In this document: positions 7,162 to 9,691 of the stretch, in pieces | Layout: each line of letters begins with the position of its first letter | How positions within the stretch are numbered: position 1 is the stretch's first letter | Assembly: GCA_945918315.1 (NCBI GenBank) | Contig: CAMEIK010000027.1 | Span: forward strand, 1 to 9,691 | Direction: 5' to 3' | Source: an uncultured Clostridia bacterium | GTDB lineage: Bacteria > Bacillota > Clostridia > Oscillospirales > Oscillospiraceae | Length of the DNA stretch: 9,691 nucleotides | Notes under the pieces: model-generated | Databases searched by the model: none | What the model saw: only the letters and a program-made list of their open reading frames with translations | Told to the model about the DNA's origin: nothing | Program-made: the position numbers and the translations under genes

Positions 7162-7190
7162 ATTATATCCGGTTAACGCGGGAAAAGCAA
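7162..7190 (-). promoter_or_regulatory. Sigma-A-type promoter for the HAD hydrolase
   Basis: On the minus strand a -35 box TTGCTT (7190-7185) is separated by 17 bases from a perfect TATAAT (7167-7162). Transcription would begin near 7155, about 26 bases before the preferred HAD start codon. The -35 match is only 3 of 6, but the -10, the spacing and the position support it. Confidence 0.62.
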
Positions 7191-7408
7191 GCCCTCCCAC
7201 TATTGTCGGTTCATATAAAGCTGTTTTTTAAAAAGGAGGAAATAAAACTTTTCCTGAGAAAAATTCGGAGATATTCCGGTTCTTCTAAATAAAATTCTGA
7301 CGAAAAATTGCACAAAAACCATGCCCATAATCCGCGTTTCCGCCGAAATACCAACCTTTTCCAGGAAAATTCTATCGGAAAAAAGAGCGGTTTTTGGGGC
7401 TTTTCCTA
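7191..7408. other. AT-rich divergent intergenic region with no gene seen
   Basis: This stretch separates the divergent HAD and ptsH promoters. It is visibly richer in A and T than the surrounding genes. I find no credible coding sequence. A strong Shine-Dalgarno-like AAGGAGG at 7233-7239 has no ATG, GTG or TTG at a usable distance. Small inverted repeats occur: AGGAAA/TTTCCT (7237-7242 and 7250-7255, 7-base loop) and TTTTCC-A-GGAAAA (7357-7369). These could be regulatory sites or part of an unrecognised small RNA, but nothing here is decisive. Confidence 0.5.
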
Positions 7409-7437
7409 TTGCACTTTATGTTCCTATCCGCTATAAT
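7409..7437 (+). promoter_or_regulatory. Promoter of the ptsH-ptsI operon
   Basis: A -35 element TTGCAC (7409-7414, 3 of 6 matches) lies 17 bases before a perfect TATAAT (7432-7437). Transcription would start near 7444. That leaves an unusually long untranslated leader of about 190 bases before the ptsH ATG. It is the best promoter candidate I can find in the whole intergenic region upstream of ptsH. Confidence 0.68.
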
Positions 7438-7443
7438 ATAGGC

Positions 7444-7636
7444 GATCAAAGCCCAATCAGACAAGCTTTGCTGTTTTTCCGCCGGCGCATTGAGTGTTTC
7501 CGGCTGAAAAAGGGCAAATACCCAGAGCCTTTGGGCGGGAACGCCCCCCTCAACGCCCATTCCGGCAGGCATAAACAGTTGATAAAGGTTATCAAAACCG
7601 TTCATCAAAATACATTCACTTTCTGGAGGAACCATT
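7444..7636 (+). promoter_or_regulatory. Long structured 5' leader of ptsH
   Basis: If transcription starts near 7444, the mRNA carries about 190 leader bases. They include several inverted repeats: CAAAGC/GCTTTG (7447-7452 and 7465-7470) followed by five Ts at 7474-7478; GGGCG-GGAA-CGCCC (7533-7546), a perfect stem capped by a GNRA-type loop; and TTGATAA-AGG-TTATCAA (7579-7595), a perfect 7-base dyad about 40 bases before the start codon. The ribosome binding site is GGAGG at about 7624-7628. I do not recognise a known riboswitch class or a leader peptide. The dyad could be a protein operator or an RNA hairpin. Confidence 0.45.
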
Positions 7637-7897
7637 ATGAAGAGCTTTAACTTTACCGTGAAAGACCCCATGGGCATCCATGCCCGTCCTGCCGGCCTGC
7701 TGGCGAAGATGGCCAAGACCTATCCCGATACCGCCATCACCCTGACCAAGGGCGAGAAGACCGTCAAGATGACCCAGCTGATGATGCTGATGGGCCTGGG
7801 CGTAAAGACCGGCGACGAGGTTACCGTCAGCGCCAACGGCGCTTCCGAGGATGCCGCCATTGCGGCTCTGGAGAAGTTCTTCCAGGAGAACCTGTAA
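7637..7897 (+). CDS. ptsH: HPr, phosphocarrier protein of the PEP:sugar phosphotransferase system
   Basis: This 86-residue protein is the small cytoplasmic phosphocarrier that takes phosphate from Enzyme I and passes it to the sugar-specific EIIA proteins. MGIHARPAG at 12-20 contains the phosphorylation site His15 and the adjacent Arg17, exactly as in the family. Length is normal (85-90 residues). The segment corresponding to the regulatory Ser46 region of Bacillus HPr reads KTVKMTQLMMLMGLG (41-55). When aligned on KTV and the LG pair, glutamine 47 takes the place of Ser46, with Thr46 next to it. ATP-dependent serine phosphorylation by HPr kinase may therefore be absent or use the threonine. 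The start is supported by GGAGG about nine bases upstream. Eight of nine lysines use AAG, indicating high expression. It is followed after 107 bases by ptsI. Confidence 0.95.
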   Translation: MKSFNFTVKDPMGIHARPAGLLAKMAKTYPDTAITLTKGEKTVKMTQLMMLMGLGVKTGDEVTVSANGASEDAAIAALEKFFQENL

Positions 7898-7912
7898 TTC
7901 AGAGAACATACT

Positions 7913-7942
7913 CCCCGTCGGGGCCCCACCCTGACGGGGTTT
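7913..7942 (+). terminator. Hairpin in the ptsH-ptsI spacer, possible attenuator
   Basis: CCCCGTC (7913-7919) pairs perfectly with GACGGGG (7933-7939), followed by only three Ts. An alternative pairing, CCCC-GTC-GGGG (7913-7923), uses the same left arm. It lies just 15 bases after the ptsH stop. It could act as a partial terminator or as a 3'-end stabiliser that makes HPr mRNA more abundant than the full ptsH-ptsI message. The short T-run makes it a weak terminator. Confidence 0.5.
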
Positions 7943-7960
7943 CCGGTATTGGGGCCGGAA
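7941..7960 (+). repeat. Second inverted repeat in the ptsH-ptsI spacer
   Basis: TTCCGG (7941-7946) pairs perfectly with CCGGAA (7955-7960) around an 8-base loop TATTGGGG. The loop bases TGGGG (7950-7954) are complementary to CCCCA (7924-7928) in the loop of the preceding hairpin, so the two could interact. Its role is unknown. Confidence 0.45.
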
Positions 7961-8004
7961 TGTGTAATGCTGCCGGCTGACAACTTCATAACAGGAGGAT
8001 CACT

Positions 8005-9657
8005 ATGATTGTAATTCAGGGCAAGGGTGTTTCCAAGGGCGTTCTCAAGGGGAACATCTATTTCTACCATCGCGCCGAGAAGAAGATTGAAAAGGTTTCC
8101 GCGGATGTGGAAGCAGAGAAGGCCCGTCTGGCGGAGGCCCAGCAGAAGGCCATCGCTCAGCTGGAGGTCCTGGCGGAGAACTGCCGGGAGGAAGCCGGCG
8201 ATGAAACCGCCATCCTGTTTGAGACGCATGCCATGTTCGTCGAGGACGAGGATTATGTGGATGCCATCATGAGCACCATGGAGGAAGAACAGTGCAACGC
8301 GGAGTACGCCGTGATGATGGCCGGTGAGCAGTTCGCCGCCATGTTTGCCGCCATGGACGATGCCTACATGCAGGCCAGAGCCGCCGACATCAAGGATGTG
8401 ACCCAGCGGCTTCTCAATAATCTGATGGGTATTGTGGAGGGCGGTATCGACTCCGAGGAGCCGGTGATTCTGGCTGCGGACGATCTGGCTCCCTCCGAGA
8501 CCCTGCAGATGGACAAGACCAAGATTCTGGGCTTCGTGACCCAGGGCGGCTCCGGCAACAGCCACACCGCCATTCTGGCAAGAACTATGGGAATTCCCGC
8601 CATCTGCGGCCTGGGCGATGCCCTGAAGCCGGAGTATCACGGCCGCCTTGCCTACATTGACGGTGAGACCGGTCAGGTGGTGCTGGATCCCGATCCCATG
8701 ACCCTGGCAGCCATGCGGGAGAAGTACGAAAAGCAGCAGAAGATGAAGGAGCTGTATCAGCAGCTGAAGGGTCAGGAGGATGTGACCCTGGACGGCAGAA
8801 AGATCAAGCTTTACTGCAATATCGGCTCTCCCGAGGACGTGGCCTCCGTCATTGCCAATGACGGCCAGGGCATCGGCCTGTTCCGCTCTGAATTCCTGTA
8901 TCTGGCCTCCGAGGACTATCCCACCGAGGATGCCCAGTTTGAGGCATACAAGTCCGTGGCAATGGCCATGAACGGCAAGCGGGTCATTATCCGGACCCTG
9001 GATATCGGCGCCGACAAGCAGGTGGGCTACTTCAACCTGAACAAGGAAGAAAACCCTGCCATGGGTCTGCGGGCTGTTCGTATCTGCCTGAACCGGCCGG
9101 AGGTCTTCCGCACCCAGCTGCGGGCTCTGTACCGGGCTTCCGCTTACGGCAAGGTCGCCATCATGTTCCCCATGATTGCCTCCGTCTGGGAGGTCAAGGA
9201 GTGCCGCCGGGCCTGCCAGAGCGTGATGAAGGAGCTGACGGAGGAGGGAGTTCCCTTCAATCCGGACACCGAGATCGGCATTATGATCGAGACTCCCTCT
9301 TCCGTGTTTATGGCGGAGGAGCTGGCCCAGCTGGTGGACTTCTTCTCCGTGGGCACCAACGACCTGACCCAGTACACTCTGGCCTGTGACCGTCAGTGCA
9401 ACGACCTGGGCAAGTTCTTTGACCCCCACCATCCCGCGGTGCTCCGGGCTCTGAAGATGGCCACCGATGCTGCCCACAAGGCCGGCATCTGGATCGGTAT
9501 CTGCGGCGAGCTGGGCGCGGACATCAGCATGCTGCCCACCTTCCTTGCCATCGGTGTGGACGAGCTCAGTGTGACTCCCTCCGCGGTGCTGCCCCTCCGG
9601 GCGGAGATCCGCAAGTCCATTGCCCAGACCTGCAATCTGGACATGCTGAACGCGTAA
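8005..9657 (+). CDS. ptsI: Phosphoenolpyruvate-protein phosphotransferase (PTS Enzyme I)
   Basis: This 550-residue cytoplasmic enzyme starts the sugar phosphotransferase chain by moving phosphate from PEP to its own histidine and then to HPr. The N-terminal HPr-binding helical region covers about 30-145. The swivelling phosphohistidine domain carries GGSGNSHTAILAR with His187. The C-terminal PEP-binding barrel shows Arg294 in GLFRSEF, Arg330 in IIRTLDIGADK, NPAMGLRAVR at 350-359, Glu429 in MIETPS, TND at 451-453, Arg463 and the catalytic Cys500 in GICGELGAD. All catalytic residues are present. Bacillus and E. coli enzymes have about 570-575 residues. This one ends soon after SAVLPLRAEIRKSI, so the usual last 20 or so residues are missing. 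AGGAGG at 7993-7998 with 6-base spacing supports the start. All 30 lysines are AAG, a sign of high expression. No crr, hprK or sugar-specific EII gene is in view. Confidence 0.97.
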   Translation: MIVIQGKGVSKGVLKGNIYFYHRAEKKIEKVSADVEAEKARLAEAQQKAIAQLEVLAENCREEAGDETAILFETHAMFVEDEDYVDAIMSTMEEEQCNAEYAVMMAGEQFAAMFAAMDDAYMQARAADIKDVTQRLLNNLMGIVEGGIDSEEPVILAADDLAPSETLQMDKTKILGFVTQGGSGNSHTAILARTMGIPAICGLGDALKPEYHGRLAYIDGETGQVVLDPDPMTLAAMREKYEKQQKMKELYQQLKGQEDVTLDGRKIKLYCNIGSPEDVASVIANDGQGIGLFRSEFLYLASEDYPTEDAQFEAYKSVAMAMNGKRVIIRTLDIGADKQVGYFNLNKEENPAMGLRAVRICLNRPEVFRTQLRALYRASAYGKVAIMFPMIASVWEVKECRRACQSVMKELTEEGVPFNPDTEIGIMIETPSSVFMAEELAQLVDFFSVGTNDLTQYTLACDRQCNDLGKFFDPHHPAVLRALKMATDAAHKAGIWIGICGELGADISMLPTFLAIGVDELSVTPSAVLPLRAEIRKSIAQTCNLDMLNA

Positions 9658-9691
9658 TTTCATACAAATCACGGGCCGCTGTCTTTTTGAC

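Noticed and set aside
7233..7260. Strong Shine-Dalgarno-like AAGGAGG suggesting a small gene
   Set aside because: No ATG, GTG or TTG occurs at a usable distance downstream, and stop codons follow soon after.
7383..7396. Possible CcpA cre site just before the ptsH promoter
   Set aside because: The centre AGAGCGGTTT resembles cre, but the outer TG and CA bases are all wrong, so the match is too weak.
7321..7650. A 109-codon + strand frame upstream of ptsH
   Set aside because: It spans the ptsH promoter and leader, has no ribosome binding site, overlaps the ptsH start, and has no family-like features.
7720..9672. A 650-codon minus-strand open frame opposite ptsI
   Set aside because: It is a mirror of the strongly codon-biased ptsI gene. 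It has low-complexity His/Gly/Leu-rich composition, no family motifs, and lies antisense to a certain gene.
9658..9691. Possible terminator after ptsI with TTTTT at 9684-9688
   Set aside because: No complementary stem can be formed within the visible bases before the T-run, and the window ends too soon.

Overview
This window looks like ordinary chromosome from a moderately GC-rich, Gram-positive, anaerobic-type Firmicute, most likely a clostridial gut lineage of the Oscillospiraceae/Ruminococcaceae kind. The evidence is indirect: strong AGGAGG-type ribosome binding sites, TATAAT promoters with 17-base spacers, the clostridial style of the DinB and HPr/EI proteins, and a short GGGCCGATGC-type intergenic palindrome. 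No species can be assigned from the sequence alone.

Region 1 (3-3966, + strand) is a tight four-gene run: a Y-family DNA polymerase (dinB-like), a Gfo/Idh/MocA NAD(P)-dependent oxidoreductase, a TIM-barrel sugar phosphate isomerase/epimerase, and an alpha/beta hydrolase. The gaps are 19 bases, 1 base and a 4-base ATGA overlap, so the last three are almost certainly co-translated. Together they look like a small carbohydrate-derivative pathway of unknown substrate, with no transporter or regulator in view. Any promoter for this run lies upstream of the window.

Region 2 (3967-5686) starts with a 208-base gap that holds a near-perfect palindrome and a good sigma-A-type promoter. A two-gene unit follows: an EamA/DMT-family membrane transporter and a GTG-started nitroreductase. 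Region 3 (5681-7190) holds ribulose-phosphate 3-epimerase (rpe), whose promoter -35 box overlaps the nitroreductase stop codon. A hairpin that can serve as a bidirectional terminator separates rpe from a convergent HAD-family phosphatase on the minus strand, which has its own promoter.

Region 4 (7191-9691) is the general phosphotransferase operon. A roughly 500-base gene-free stretch lies between the HAD and ptsH start codons. It carries a promoter at 7409-7437 and then a leader of about 190 bases containing several inverted repeats. HPr (ptsH) and Enzyme I (ptsI) follow, separated by a 107-base spacer with two strong hairpins. These two genes show strong codon bias (every one of the 30 Enzyme I lysines is AAG), as expected for highly expressed genes.

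I see no mobile element, CRISPR array, tRNA, rRNA, phage gene or convincing undescribed multi-gene system. The points most worth checking are the HPr that lacks the regulatory serine, the structured RNA around ptsH, the missing canonical Asp in the Gfo/Idh enzyme, the short Enzyme I C-terminus, and the intergenic palindrome.
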